Source of the DNA: Acanthaster planci
Taxonomy: Eukaryota > Echinodermata > Asteroidea > Valvatida > Acanthasteridae
DNA: 64,000 bases
NCBI RefSeq assembly: GCF_001949145.1
Contig: NW_019091483.1
Location: 668,004 to 732,003, forward strand
Direction of reading: 5' to 3'
A program made the translations under genes and the position numbers. This document shows, one piece after another, positions 38,901-53,900 of the stretch (positions are counted from its first letter, which is position 1; each line of letters starts with the position of its first letter). Below the pieces are notes generated by a model. That model was given only the letters and a program-made list of their open reading frames with translations. It did not search any database and had not been told where the DNA came from.

Positions 38901-41900
38901 CTGAAAAGAAATTACAAGGTTGATGGCAGCTTCATTCTTCTGCGTTACCAAAATTTTAACATAGGTCCCCACACTGAACAAGAAAATATGGCCAAAAAAA
39001 GGCTAAGTACTTATGGCTTGTGAAGGATTTTGGTTCAGGTGAAATTAATTTCTCACTGGTATCTCAGAAATGCCAAGGTAAACCAAAAAGTATTGTCAAC
39101 ATGCAGTCAGTCTTCGATTTTGCCTCCCTGTCATGTTACCATGAACATGTTGGCCCAAAAACTGTTACGAGAAAATACATGTACTTATGTTGTAATGAGG
39201 AAAGAAACCATTTTTGGCATTTAAAGTGCACCATAAGATAAGCCTGAAGTCCGTACCATCAACAAACAGTGTTTTGTTAAATAGGACATCATCCACACGT
39301 AGGTCGACATCAGAACCATCAGTGTTCAAAGTCATCTGGACCTGTGAAATATAGAACAAAGAAAGTTTCCGTCAAACATTCTGACAGTGGTACTGGTACA
39401 TTCAAATTCACATTTGCCTGTTTTAATTGAACCAGTTGCATATTTTGCAGTGTGAAAGTCTGTAATTGTAGACATTTCCAAGATGTACGGCATTCAAATG
39501 AAGCCTTTGCAACATGTCTTTGATGCTTGTGCCTAATATCAATATTTGATTAAAATGAAAATACCTTTTGGGCATCATTGGCCTTGGCAACAAAGGCAGT
39601 GAATATGGTGGCCCGAGTGAGCTGTTGTGTCTGCACATCTAGGGCCTGAGCAGTGCGACCCTGTACCTCAAAGATGGTGCCACCGCTACCGTCTGGGAAG
39701 GTAATGTGCACATATTCGCCAAGGCCGTTGAATGTGTATGCATTGCCATCCAAGGTCTCGATGTGAGGATCACCAATTGTCCATCCTTAAAAGCAAATGA
39801 AATCATAATAATCTTGAATTGGGAATATTAAACAGTGTCATTTACTTTATTTTCGACACCACATAACTACAATAGTTCCAGCTGAGATTTAACACTTAGA
39901 TACCTGTGAAATTAGACTACCTCTTTTGATTTGTTTCCCTGATAAATAACTATATATAAAGAATGCTGTTTGAGTCTGCAACAAAATAAGGTAATTGACA
40001 AATTTCAACTGTGAAACTGTAATCGAGATTTAATAGGATGAAGAAATTAGAATACAAAATGTATGTATCAACAATGATCTTCCCTAAAACTACACTTTGT
40101 TAAAGCAGTCTATGACCATAACCATTCTGTTCAACTACTCGAACGAGAAATCTGCATTAGCTATCAAATTTGGGAAATATTTACAAATTGTATTTTCTTA
40201 CCTATGTTTGGAGGCAGATAACCATTACAGGAGCCCGCGGGCCGTCTCTCAAAGTACCTGTCACAGAAGGCTTCATCATTTGCTGCATTACAGCAGTAGT
40301 GTCGTGGAAAGTAGTCTTCCACTAGTAACACAAAATAAACAAAATTCAAGTGCCGATGTCTTCTCACACCTTTTGTGCTTAAAATAACTAAAGCCTTGAA
40401 ACTGCCAATAATGTTTCGTATTCAAGCAAAAGAACAACCCATTTCAAGTGTACAAATTGCCTGTTATGATGTTGTGTGTAATGTTAAATGCCCCAAAAGG
40501 TTTGCCAGCTGTTTGGTGAACAATCTTCAGGAACTGTTGAACTTACACAACCAATTGATGAGCTGTGGCTCATACTCTGAAACTTCTCCTTGGAAGTTGA
40601 ACAGATATCTCTCTTCCACACTGATGAGGAAATCTGTTTCATAGCCGAGAATCAATGACCGATCCTCACGGTAGCAGCATCGCATACCAGCACCATTCAT
40701 GGAAGGTGAGAGCTCTGTCACCAGACAGAACGGTTGTCCTGGGGTAAGAATAAAAAAGTATGTCAAAAGCATGCAGTCATGAACAATGCATATCAAGAAA
40801 TATCTGCAGTTGAAGTATGAGGTGTTGTTTGTTACAACATCAGAGCTTTTCCATTTCTTTTAGATTTAAATAACACCAACCGTGAATTTCTGCAATTGCA
40901 AAATTCAACAAGATGTTGTCTGCCACACACTGCATGCTTAGTCAAGCTAGTATATAAACATTAATGGATTAAACATGAGAAAATGGTAAACATGCAAAAA
41001 CCTCAATATGAAACGTTTTCCTTCAATCTGAGTTAACACGTTTAGCCACTCACCCTCCAATGCTTCAATCTGATCTAGGAGTTCTTGGCTAAACCGGCCA
41101 GGAGCTCTGGATGCTGCTGATGAAACACGCCCTCTGGAAGAAGCCCTCCGCCCATAAGATCTATCATTCCGACCTTGGTCGAATGAGCACGGGCACGTCC
41201 CAAGGAAACGATCCCAGGTGCTTGGCTGAGGCTGCCTGTTGTACCAGTCCAGACAGAACCCTTTGGGATTGATTGTGTCGTCAGTGTTATTCTCCAGTCG
41301 GTAGATCCACCGGCCCTTGAGTCCAGTGTTTCCAAGGTTTTGATCAGGTCGGAAGGCATCAGCTCGTGTAGCAAAGGGTGGATTTTCCAGTTGGGCATTG
41401 ATGTAGGTGCCTGACCCACCGTTGTAACCGATGATGAGATCTGTACTGGCAAGGGTTTCATAGTCCCAGAGCATTTCCCCCTCCCGGTAATTGAAAATGG
41501 CAAAGCTATAGATGCCATCAGTTACTAGTGCAGCTTGGAATGTGTTGGTTTCCTGACAGATAAAAAATATATACCATATATTAACTGCACAAAAATAATA
41601 CGCTTCAAATTCAGTATACCAAAATGCATTTATGCCTTAAGAGAGGCCAGAAAGCTGTAGTGCTGAGTATTTCACACATGAAAGTCCTGCAGAGGTTTTC
41701 CAGTAAAAGTGAATTTGCACTTACATTTTGCTGGATGAAAGATGGCAGTTGGTACCATGTTACAACCAGCATCCAAGTGGCATTAAAGGAAAAGAAAGAA
41801 GGCGCATACTGGATCCTAATTCTGGAACTGGCATCAGCTAAAACAGCGTCTCTTGCCTCAGTCCCTGAGGCTGAAGGTTCGTACACCTGGAATTAAGAAA

Positions 41901-44900
41901 GATTTGTATCAACATTCATTTTTCCTTCGACTGTAGCTAATATTCTTAGGGTAATGTTAGAAGTAGAATTTTATCATCAATTAAACAATCATGTGGATTG
42001 AAATCATCAAATACACCTTAATACTTAATATATACTTAACACTGCTGTGTTCACTTTTCAGTTTGGAAATGGTTCAACCAATACCAAAAGGCAAAAATAA
42101 GCCAAACTAATTATCACCAACTCTGCTGTGCACATGACCATTTGACTGCACAGGGTCAAGGATAGTGGAATAATTTACAAATGTTGCAGCAGACCTCTTG
42201 TCAAAAATATATCTGGGAGGTGGGATCCATCCACCAATTGATACCTGGTAGAAAACGTCTCCTTGGTTTGCGCTAAGGTCGGTGTCAGCCCAAAATGGCG
42301 CCACCATTGGAACGGTATTGATGTCTGTGAATCCCCCCGGGAAAGGGTTTGGGAAACCCAACTTGTCGTCATTCTCGTTGAGTAGAATGAGCAAGCCATT
42401 GTCCATAAACTAGAAAAAAAATGAATGGTGATAAAAACATGGATAAAATGTTACAAAATTTTAAAATACAGACAATGGATCCTCTGGAATTTCAAGCAGA
42501 CAGGCATACAAATTTAAAAATAACAGATTGTTGCACGGTCAACGACAAGTCAACTTGCAAATAAATGTAATGGAGGATGTGTGAGGAATATTGCCTTAAT
42601 TTGTAATCACAAGCACAGCTGAAATGAATAACTTGTAACGCTTTTGACTTTTGGCAAACCTATGAGCTGCCTTCTGACAACTTTTGCGGAGAAGAATACA
42701 ACCCTCAAAGGCATTGAAAATTTTTAATTTGTTTATTTTGAAAAGTTTTTATTAGTAACCAAATAAAGGTAGGTCCTCTTCGGACATAGATTACAACGTA
42801 TAACTGTTTCTTACATAGAGGCCTGGGTAGAACAATCTGCCGAATGGGAAGCCTGTTTCCGGTCGGAATGTCTGTGACACAACTTCAAAGTCAACCACTT
42901 CATTTATGTTTCGCAAAGACCTGTCGCCATTCTCAAGGCCAAATGGGAAGAGGATTATTTCTAAAGGACAGAGAGATAGGAAAACAATTAAATAGCATTA
43001 CATCCATAACAAAGTAATGCTGAGATCTTTCCAAAACACTGATGCTTCTTGTTATAATTTTACTGTATTGCTAATGAGGACTCCTGAAGATCTTTACAAA
43101 AACAGTGACATTTTTGTTAAAATGTTGATGCATTGTTAACACTAAATGTAACTTCCTGTGTTTTTTAAATCTCCAGCATCATTTAGTTTGCTGTATTCCT
43201 AGCTGATATGTGAACTTTGATGGCACGGAAAACTGGTCACAGGTATGATTGGAGAAATTAGGTTTACAGACACAAATGTGTTTTGCAATGAATCTCTCGT
43301 GCCAAACTAATATTAACTTGTACCTTACCTTTACAATCAAAACCATCTCCTCGATAACCCTCACTGCAGGCACAGGTAAAGCTTCCAATTGTATTTGTGC
43401 ATTCAGCATTAGCATGGCATGTGTCCAACCCAACCATACACTCATCAACGTCTGTGAAACAACCATGCATACATTATAAAATTGACAAAATTCAAAAGGA
43501 ATGAGAATCGAAGTCATTTAATATCCTAGTTCCAATCCCTGGCAGAGTTACTGAGCTAGAAATTTAGCTTTCATGCAATCAATCAGCAGTCAGTTATAAA
43601 CATTAATGATGGCAATGCATGATGCATAATGCATAATACATGTAATTACATGCAAATATGTAATGCCGTTTAAACCTATCTGGAGTGCTCTCTACTGGAA
43701 AAACAGCTATTTGTACCTGTTTCACAGTTGACTCCGGTCCATGATGAAGTGCAAACACACTCATAAGCATTAACTTTGTTCAAGCAAGTTCCACCATTCA
43801 GGCAGGGTGCAGAGGCACACTCATTGATATCTGAAAGGAGAAGTCAAATACGAGTTGAAAAACAATTTGATTGTGATTTTTCCACAATTAATCCAAATAT
43901 GCTAAAGCCTGGTTATGCATGACTTTGCTGGATTCTGTACTGCAGATCCAAGCACCCTTTATGGTTCATAATGTTTGGTGCCCCTGTTTTGGTAAAGAAT
44001 GTTAAAGTGATTAATACTTAACCATACTTGTCGGAATACTTTTTCAGCAAATGTTACTTAATTCACTGTTTTAAGTTGGTTAATGATTAGCTTCTCTTAC
44101 CTAAACAAACGGGTATGGTTCCATTCACTTGGCCATTGTTGCAGGCCAAGGTTGCATTGGCTGGGTCCAGCATGTAGCCGGCTTCACAGGAAAATCCAAT
44201 AATATCACTGTGGTTGAAAGCAATGGCATCCACAAAACCATGGGCCGGAGGTACAGGAATGATGCAGTTTTCTAGGAGGAAACAAGTTATTTCCATAACA
44301 CTTTGAATCTTGACAAGTATTTTCACATACATAAAGTTTTGAATGGAAAAATATGCTTTAGATGTTTCAACACAATCAATTGTGATTTGTGTTGAAAAAA
44401 GCAATTTCTTCATGTAATTACACCAGTAGCACAAAAAACCTTAAAATGGCATGTTTTTCCCTACAATTAATAACATTTTCTCTTTAGTGTACTTGCAATT
44501 TATTTTTGATGCATATGTATTCAATTTTGCATGCAAAAGCCTTGTGAAGCCCTACTGCTGCACACATTAACATACTTTTTTCCCTTGAGTTCAACTTACC
44601 ATAGCAGATGGGCAAGTCATCAGACCATATGGTATTGTTGCACATAATCTCATTAGGTCCAACTCTGGTATATCCACTGAAGCACTGGAAGAATATGCTC
44701 TCTCCGTCACGGTACTGAAACTTTTGTGGACCGACTCGTCCATTTGCCAGGTCACCTGGATACGGGCAAACTCCTGTAAAAATTAAAGTTTGCATGGATT
44801 TAAAGATCTACACTTCATCTCGCCTTTTAAAAAACTTGCTTGATAAGAATGTAGCCCCATCCTACCCCAAGGCTACCCAATCCTTGGCATACACGGGCAT

Positions 44901-47900
44901 TATCTTTTCTGAAGTGACAAACCCCCATCCCACGCAGTCTTTGAGTATGCAATGTAGATGCAATAGAAAAAAAATGTCTCTAGTGCAAAATTCCCACCCT
45001 GGGGTTGAACAAACATAACCAATCCCGCACACATAACCTTGACAAACAAGGTGAGGGGGATATGATAGGTGTGCAAGTTTCTTGCTCAACCTGCTACCTC
45101 AGCTTGACTAAAAATCTCAATACTGCTCTTACTAGATTCCGAGCCTGTAATATATTAAACACTGAGCTTATGAATGTCTAATTATACAGTTCATACCTCT
45201 GCAAACTTCTTCTGATTCATCCATATTGTTACCACAGTCATAAGGAATGCCATCACACAGGTAGCTGTTTGGTATATAGACACCATCTGGACAACGGTAA
45301 TAGTCTGGCTTGGGGCAGTGAGTTGTTACATTCATAATATCTGAAAAATTTACAAGACAAATTGGTTAGAATATTTTGAATGTAAAAGTGGGGTATTTGT
45401 GACTTTATACAACCCTATTAGTGTTGAATTCAGAGAAGCAGAATACAGCTAAGCATAAAAGTAATATTTAAGTCGCCATCTTAATGGACTGTTTCATTTT
45501 GATAAGCGGCTTGTCATGTTCATTTAGGCGCAATGAAACAAAATCCCACTTTGATTAATCAGAGTAGGCAAACTTATTACACACAGACATTAAACAAAAG
45601 ATTGAAGTCCAATGTTATTAAATGGCACTGTATTTTAAAATGAAGGAATGTACACTTTGTCAAAATGTGAGATTAATAACTTGATCAAGTTCACTTTTTT
45701 CAGAAATAGTCACACAGCCAAACAGGTGTGTGTTGACCCTTTTCTTTACTGTGAAAAAGACAGATATATTAATTACTGCAGCAAAGTGTTTCGTCCTCAT
45801 CATAGAAGTCATTGCAGTCTCCAGGGAAGGCATCACAGATCCATTCACTTGGTACACAGGTTCCCTCAGGACATTTGAATTGATTTGCCTCGCAAGCACC
45901 TGCACGTATATTTGGAGAGATCGATTTATTACACATCTGTCCCTGCTAGATATGAAAACTGAGGGAATCAATATGCATTCCAGGAAAACACATTGGTCAA
46001 AATTTACTCTCCTACAGTGCCCTCATTACAGAATCGAATGGAAAACTGAAGGGGAACAAAGCGGAGTCAAACTATCAACAAAGGTTCTGTCAGTTTTGTG
46101 GAACATTCATTATTTGGTATGATGAGTATGTACATTTAATAAAGGATATAAAGTTTATGCTTTCTTGTTATAATAAGAGATGACTTTAAAAGTATAATTG
46201 CTGTCACATTCTCTGCTGGAAAATTCTTTAACAGTGAAGGGCCTGATTCAGATTTACTCATTGGAATCACAAACTGGCAAATGTGACAAAAATCAGATCC
46301 CATGGCATGGAATTTGAACAACTGCTTTCCACAGAACTGCCTTAACTTATACTCACGTTCACAAGTATAACCATCTCCTTCATAGCTTTCTGTACAGACA
46401 CAGGTATAGGCATTATTGATGATCTGGCACACCGAATTAACACTGCAGTTACTAGGTTTACAGGTGGTTACTCCTCCAGTTCCACAAGTGCAAGTATTTT
46501 CGCATCCCTCCATCAAAAATGATTCATTTACCTACAAAGTGAAATGAACACATATTGTGCTATACTTAACATCTGAGGGACCAAAATGTAAATAAGCTAT
46601 TTCAGGGTTTCACAAGGGCTTCATAGTTACATGTGACCACCAAAGATTCTTTCCTATGTGATTTCATGACCTGATCCTCCATCCCGATTTCCACAGAGCA
46701 GACAGTCAAACAACTCTGCTTAATACCTGGGCAATAATCAGATTAGATTTAGCAGGAATGGTAAGCATCTTGCAGCCCATTCACCTCCTTATTACTAATT
46801 CTTCAATCTTAATGCTCAATGCAACAATGATTTATTTAATCACACTTTAATCCAGGGGGTTAGGGACGAGAAAGTATAATCAGTTTATGGCTCTGGGCAA
46901 ACATCTTTTAAGACGAACTTTTGAAAGTTCTTACTGTAAAATAACAGTTTACACTGCATTAAGCAGTAATGCATTTGAAGTGCTTCATCCTAATGAAGTT
47001 ATGTATGACACTCAACTAAATACCTACTATTTTTACATATGGTCTCCAAGAATCTTGACATATACTTTAACAAACATCTGAAAAATTTAACTTCTTAAGT
47101 CATTTGAAGAGAATTCTATACATTGCAAACTGTTAACTTCTCCTTTGGATGTTTGTGCTCAAATTAGCAGGTTACCTACTCTAATAAAATCTTTTTTTCT
47201 TTGCTTGAATCAAAAAGTGAACAATACCAAACATCTTTTTGAAATAAGATACTCATTTCCTCAAAGGATTGAACTTTGCTGGAGGCAAATATTTTTTCAA
47301 TTATATGTAGTAAAAAGCAAGGATATTGAAAAGCCCAAATTCATTCCCAACCCCCCCAAATCAGGTTACATGTATATACGTGTAATACACATTACATACA
47401 TTGTAATAGTTGCCCTGGTAGACACATCCACATTCCTCTGGCAGAACACAACTATCCCCTTCTTGGTAGTAGCCATTGTTGCACACACAGCCTTCAACAC
47501 AGGGCAGCTCATCGCATGCAGTTTCCAACTGGTTGCCGCGGCGGTAGTCAGCACATGTCAACTCGCAATCATTGCTGCATGTGCTGTACGAAGAGTTTGC
47601 AGGGCATGCAATCGCTAATAAAAAAATCAAAAAGTAAAAAAGCTTAGACCTTTAATAACACAAATTCAACATTACAGAGATTGCATTCATACTTGCCAAA
47701 CTCTGAAAAAATCAATTTGACTAGTATTAAATGCTGTAAAAATAGATGTCAGTGTTCTCAAAACTCTAAATTCCACACTTGATGTGAATGGGGCCAGGCT
47801 TTAGTAAGAGGTTGTAGTCCCACTCAATAGGAACCCATTTATTAAAGTTCAGGATCTTGTGCATTTCTAGGCTTCTTTAGGGCATGTTTTTCTGTGAAAA

Positions 47901-50900
47901 CTGGAAGCAATTTGGACATGCTCTTTTCATCAACATAATGTAGTGAAAAGATGACACATCTAAGACATGTTTAAAAAGGCAAACCTGGCAAATTGGAATT
48001 CAGATTTCAAAGCTCGGTGGCTACTTTTAGAACATGGTGGGAAGCAACCATAACTAAGGGGTCCACCAGGGTCCCAGAGTTTGGAGAACTTTAATAAAGG
48101 ACTGAAATTGCTAATAACACTTGAAGGACATATATTAAAGCCATTAAATCCACATCTAATCGAAGAAAAATGGAGAATAAGGGCCAGAAGAATTCAGTTT
48201 GGCATGATCAACACCACAATTATCTTGAAATGTTTCCCACGCATTTCACCACATATTTCCATGCAAGGAAGTGTGAAAGCCTTTGGAGGAAGGCTTCATT
48301 CCCTTTTCCTACAGATTCCTGGTTGAAAGAGATTTAAATCAGAATAGCAAGGTACAGATAAAGAGATTATCCATTCAATGCATATAATGGGAACTCAAAC
48401 CACACCCAAGATGCAGTCCAGGGACAGACAGGTCATTGAATCCCCAGATCGCACCATGAACAATAATCTGTTGACAAAAGCAAATGGCCTCCACATGGAA
48501 AGTAGCAGAACCAACTGACTTCCATGCAAAGTGCACAGATTCATATAAACCAGTGCTATATTACCAATACCTCTAGAGCAGTGCATGTATACTGTATACT
48601 GCAATTTTAGGAGCTTTTAGTGCCTTATGTCACTACTTTCAACACCTTCCATTTTAATGAATGCTGTTACAAACAGGGGCCAGACCACCAAGGATGGTCG
48701 TTCCTCCCCAGATCCACTTTTACTGGTTCCTCAGTGAATAATAACTTTGGCTGGATTCATTAAACTACATGTACATGTATATCCACTGTGATCATGCAAT
48801 TACTGTTGCACTTGGAACTGCACCGATGCATCTATGGGTTCTCTACCTTTCTTACTGAACAGTTTTGTTACTTCCAATAGAAAAGTAATGAAATGACTAG
48901 GAATCTTTGAACGTCAGAAATCATTTTAAAGCACAGAATTGAACTTCCCATATAGCATGCACTTTTATACTAGAGCATGGAAACACTAGAATTGAAAGAT
49001 ACAGAATTGTTTGTAACTTCTGCAACAACCAGTTATAAAGTGACACTGAAGACAAGGCCCTTTTAAAACATATCCGGCATTTATAACTTAAACTACTACA
49101 GAAAAATCTGAACATGCACAGAAACAATTCTTTTAACAAAATAAGAATGTTTCCCAGATTCCAGGAATTACTTCAGAGGAAACTGAAGGCTGAATTGGTA
49201 ACACCTAACCAAAACCAAGAGAGAGTGAAGTTTAGCAAACTCACGGCAAAGGCTTGATGAACGCCAATCAGATGGAGGGTAGCCTCGAGCATTACAGGTG
49301 TCCACAAAAGCTGCAATAGTGTCACACGCTTGGGATGTGTCAGGGTAAGATGCACATACATCGTACTGGCAATCGCTATAGAAGTAACTCGCATATGTTG
49401 GATTTGCTTCAGCACATGCAGCAAATGGACCTTGAAGTAAAAAGAAAAAAAACAAGCATACTTACAATATGTCTAATTGTCATGTTCAATATGTACAACT
49501 TTTTGATATCATAGATAGTCAAAAGAACATGTCTTGGGCACAATTAAGGGAAGCTTTTTACATCAAAGGATCTCATCGGTATGATGTGCAATCAAACAAT
49601 TAAGATTGTTATTTTGTGAAGTTTTCATTTTGAAAGATTTACTCTTGACCTCTAACTTGAGTTTGGCTACAACTGTCTGATTCCAGTGAATAAACATACC
49701 AAATTCATCTTTGGGGGAGAAAAAAAGCATACTGGAGCAAAAAAATAACTCTTCAGAAGAACAGTCAAAATCTGTCCTAGAAATCTCACCATCAGATCTT
49801 ATGATGTCATTACAGATCATTGCTCCAATAGCAGCAACAGTTGAGTTGCTGTCACAAGGACTTGGTATGCTCGTTGATGTCTCAGGGCACTGTGTTGGAT
49901 TAGCTATGTAGCTATTGGCAAATGCCAACAAGGAAGACTAAATAAAAAAGGGGAATGGTAATTACAACTATTATAACCCATTATTGTCAAAGAGATTGAA
50001 ATAAAAAGATAGAAATAAGTAAGTTGCATCCATTATTGTAGGAATAATGATTTGCTGTCTTGGGTAGACAAACAATTGACAGTGAAGACCAACATTTCCC
50101 TTCATAGATATCATACATCACAATACTAATTCCATGGTGTACATAAGGGTAATATAAAGTCCTTTACTTAAGTCTTTACTCTCCCCTCAATCACTTCAGA
50201 TTTTTGGATAAGTGGATAAAGCCAGGTACAGTCTAAAATGATCAAAACCAATAGAATGAACCTTCAAAAGAGTTCCTGAAGTGCACCAGCAAATTTACCC
50301 TTTTTATCTCAATAATATAAATTTTATTTCTAAACAATAATGAAGAAAAAGTCCCTATCAACATCTTACTAGTGATCCAGAGCTGGAAGTGAAGTCATCA
50401 TTAGGGTCTCCATCGTTGTCTCCTCCAAGGCCGCACATCATCATCCCGTAGGTAGTTCCATTCAGAAGCACCTTCACCCCGGTAGAGCCGTCCCACTTCA
50501 CTCGCAGTCCAAGAGGGGTCAAAATAGACTGCAATCATGAAGGCATTGGCATTCAACAGTTTTTTAATAATGAATATGTTCTGTACATAATTGCAGAGCT
50601 TTTCTATTGAAAACTCGAGAAGGATGTAATGTTAACACTGATGTATCAGTCATGAGGGTGTCAAAATATGATTTTCTGATATCAAACCTCTATTGCAATC
50701 TTTTAGTCATGATTAACCTATCAAAAGTCAGATTTCACTTATTCCAAATAGCAGAAGTCGTATCTCACAACAATTTATTTGTAGATTGCAGAACACACTA
50801 ATCTTAGCTTTCCTGAATCCTCCAACAGTTTGAGAATTTAGGATCATTAGGGAAACCATTTAACATTGTAGTTCTGAAATGAAAGTTGAGGACAAGTAAA

Positions 50901-53900
50901 AGCTGTTTCAGAATTATAACTAGAAACCAATAAATATGCATAGTATAAAGCTCTTCTAACGTCTTAACAATGCAGAAGTAAACAGCTTTTAGACTTTCAA
51001 AATTATTTAGATGCAATAACTTCATGAAAGTCTAGACTCTGCAGGTATCACTCAATACCACTCAGTGTAAGAAAAATTTCACATCAAAATACGCACCGTC
51101 TGCAGACCGGTTCTCCTGATACTGATGTCATTTCCTAAGAATGCTGGAGTGTTGATAGCAATGTCATTGACCAACTGCTGTCTGCCTCGCTGAAGCTGAA
51201 TTACCTGTTGAAAAGGACAAGATAAAGGTATATTTCCATTGTTAAATCAGTAAAAGCAGCATTGGTTTTTCATACTTCAAGAGTTTATTATCATCAAGCA
51301 AATTATGCCATTTTGAATTCCACAGTGTATTTTATGTAAAACATAAAACTGGCAGAGGTAAGAAACTGGGTATGACACATATTTCAGGGTGACACTTAAG
51401 AGGAAATGAGCTGCTATGACAACTCAGTTGCAAACATACCGTGTCACCAATGGTGATGCGCACAGACTGAGTGACTGCCGTCTGGAAACTGCTGGAACTT
51501 TGCTGGTTGACAACCACCACTTCAAACTGTGAGTTATCCGCTATGCAATCTGAGGCAAACAGATACTCACAGTAACCCTGGAAGGTGAAGTGGCGGCCGT
51601 CAAAGGTGTAGTAGTGAGGATCACCTACGGCAATAGCCTCAACTTCTGTATATTAGGAGAGAATGATTACAAAAAAGCATTACAAGCATCATTCTAACAA
51701 GGTGAATGCGGGCAAAATAATGCAATGAAAAATTGGGACTGACGGGACAGACAGGACAGACGGGACAGACTTCAGACAAGCCCTAAAGCAAAGTAGCCTG
51801 TAGTGAAACGAGCTCAGTCCCACTGTCCTATCTCTGTGACTACACTAAATTTATTTACACCTGACTGATCAAATTACACTAAACCTTCTGCTGGCTGAAT
51901 GAAATGAAGCAAAACACGGAGACCTGCAAAAACAAAACCCTGGTCACTTATCCACCCTGGCAGAAATGGAGATTCTAAGATTTAGGATCAGGGGTTAGTG
52001 TAAGTGAAGGACGATCCTATACCTTAAATCTGCACTTCTTTAGGGAAAATGTGGACCTTGACTGTGTTTTTCCAAGGGCCTAACAGGTGTCTGCAACATA
52101 ACACTTCAACATTAGATCTGAAATCTATCTGCAAGTTCTCTATGAACTACAGTTATACCTCACTGCTGCTGGAGTGAGCTCGCTTTACCATGGGCCACTC
52201 ATCTATAGTTTCCTACAAAACTCCTAGCTGCTCCTCTAAAGTTAAAGCATATTTTCTTTTCTCTACAAAAGCAAAAAGAAAGAATTCCTGCATATCGCAG
52301 AAAATTACCCAGTGTAAATTTCTAACCCAACGACTCCACGTAAAATAAAAAAGTAATGAGACTTTTGAAGTAAATAAAACTAATTATTTAATTATTGAAG
52401 ATGGCAAGTAATTCCTGCTGCACTGTTTGGTCCCAAATTAAATGGCCTATCCAAAAGAAACTAGAAAAAAATCTCTATCAATAGGAGTTGCACTAAAAAT
52501 AACTGTGTGTATGTATGAAAAAGAAACCCTAAGCTGCAGTTTCTCACTAAACCGAGAGTAACATTACCTTTTAAGAATTTTCATATACCTAAGTTGTCCT
52601 ATACATGAAAATCCAAATCTTTAACCTTTTTATCCCCATAAGCAATCAACCAACAACTAATTAATGCATCACTGCCTTCTCTGTCACTGTTCCTAAAGCA
52701 AAAGTAGTATAGTCAACCTTTCTTTCTTAAATTCTGCAAGATAAAGCAATCACAGTCCCTGGAAATAATCTAGACGGATCTGAGTCTATGTTGATTGAAA
52801 TCAACATCCTAATCTAACAGGGCCCACGTCTCGTGAACATGCGTGCCCGGCACTAATCGAACGAGAGTAGCAATCGACACCGATTGGCTCTCAACGCAGC
52901 AAACACGGTTTATCCCATAGGGCAAGCTCTGGAAGTGAAACGGCTGCACATTGGTACGGTGCCACAAGTAATAATTTGTCAAGCGTTGGGTAGTTGTGCT
53001 GTCCAATTTCCTTGCAGGCTTATTTTCGATGAGCTAACAGCTTTCAGGCCCATCCCACTGTCCACCGAGGAGTTCAAGATAAGAAGTCACTGATAGTCTT
53101 TAATAATACGGCGCTGATAAAAACAAGTCATGTCAGCCATATAACGCAGAAATTCCCGACCCTGATGATTTCGTAATGGAAAGCAACATCACGACATTTC
53201 CACTTTGTAGTCGAATTCTCAGCGGCATGTTGGACGGAGTGGTGTACCTGTAAAAGTTATTTTAGCTCTTACAATGACTCCCATTCAACGCGACATAGTA
53301 GCCAGCGATTCTGGGGGTGGCCATGTATGCTATAGATAATCCAAAATTTCATCAAAAATCGAAGCATCTCGTCCCATCCATCAAAAGTAAGTTCATCGTC
53401 ACTCGTCTCATCTGCTTTCAGTTCCACTTAAGGTTCCGAATGATTTGCCCAGTCAACGGGTGGATTTTTTTTACTGCTGAAAGTGTAACAGATCCGCGCT
53501 GAATTCTGATACAGAAGTGTGAAATGTAACCAGCCTAGGGCAAGTGAATCTTCAATGGCGGTCGATCGATGTGGTGGAGCACAAGCTGAGTGCATGATGC
53601 CGTGGACGGCTATGATTCACATAATAGCCTCAAACCGTGAGTTCAATCCCTTGCTTTTGTCCTTCCCTATTGTGTGGTGCTAAGGTACACACAACTTCGG
53701 TGGACACACCCGGCATTCATATGTAGCGTCTCCGTCATGTTTGAATGCTTGACAAAAGGTACAACTTATCTTCTTAAAACCCGGACACTTGTCCAGAATT
53801 GCGACCCACCCTGTTACATAAGTCTATATTATGCAAGGTTGATACACCACGCGTGCGTATAGCAGGTTTATAACTTGGTTTGAGGCCTGAAATACTCGGC

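Noticed and set aside
16224-51645. Fibrillin or Notch as the identity of the EGF-repeat gene
   Set aside because: No TB/8-Cys, LNR, ankyrin or other defining domains; the NIDO-AMOP-VWD cassette and SEA-TM end place it with MUC4/Mesh-like mucins.
53560-53720. Possible second tRNA-derived SINE (GAGTTCAATCCC near 53638)
   Set aside because: A B-box-like string is present but I could not find an A box at the right spacing or a known core.
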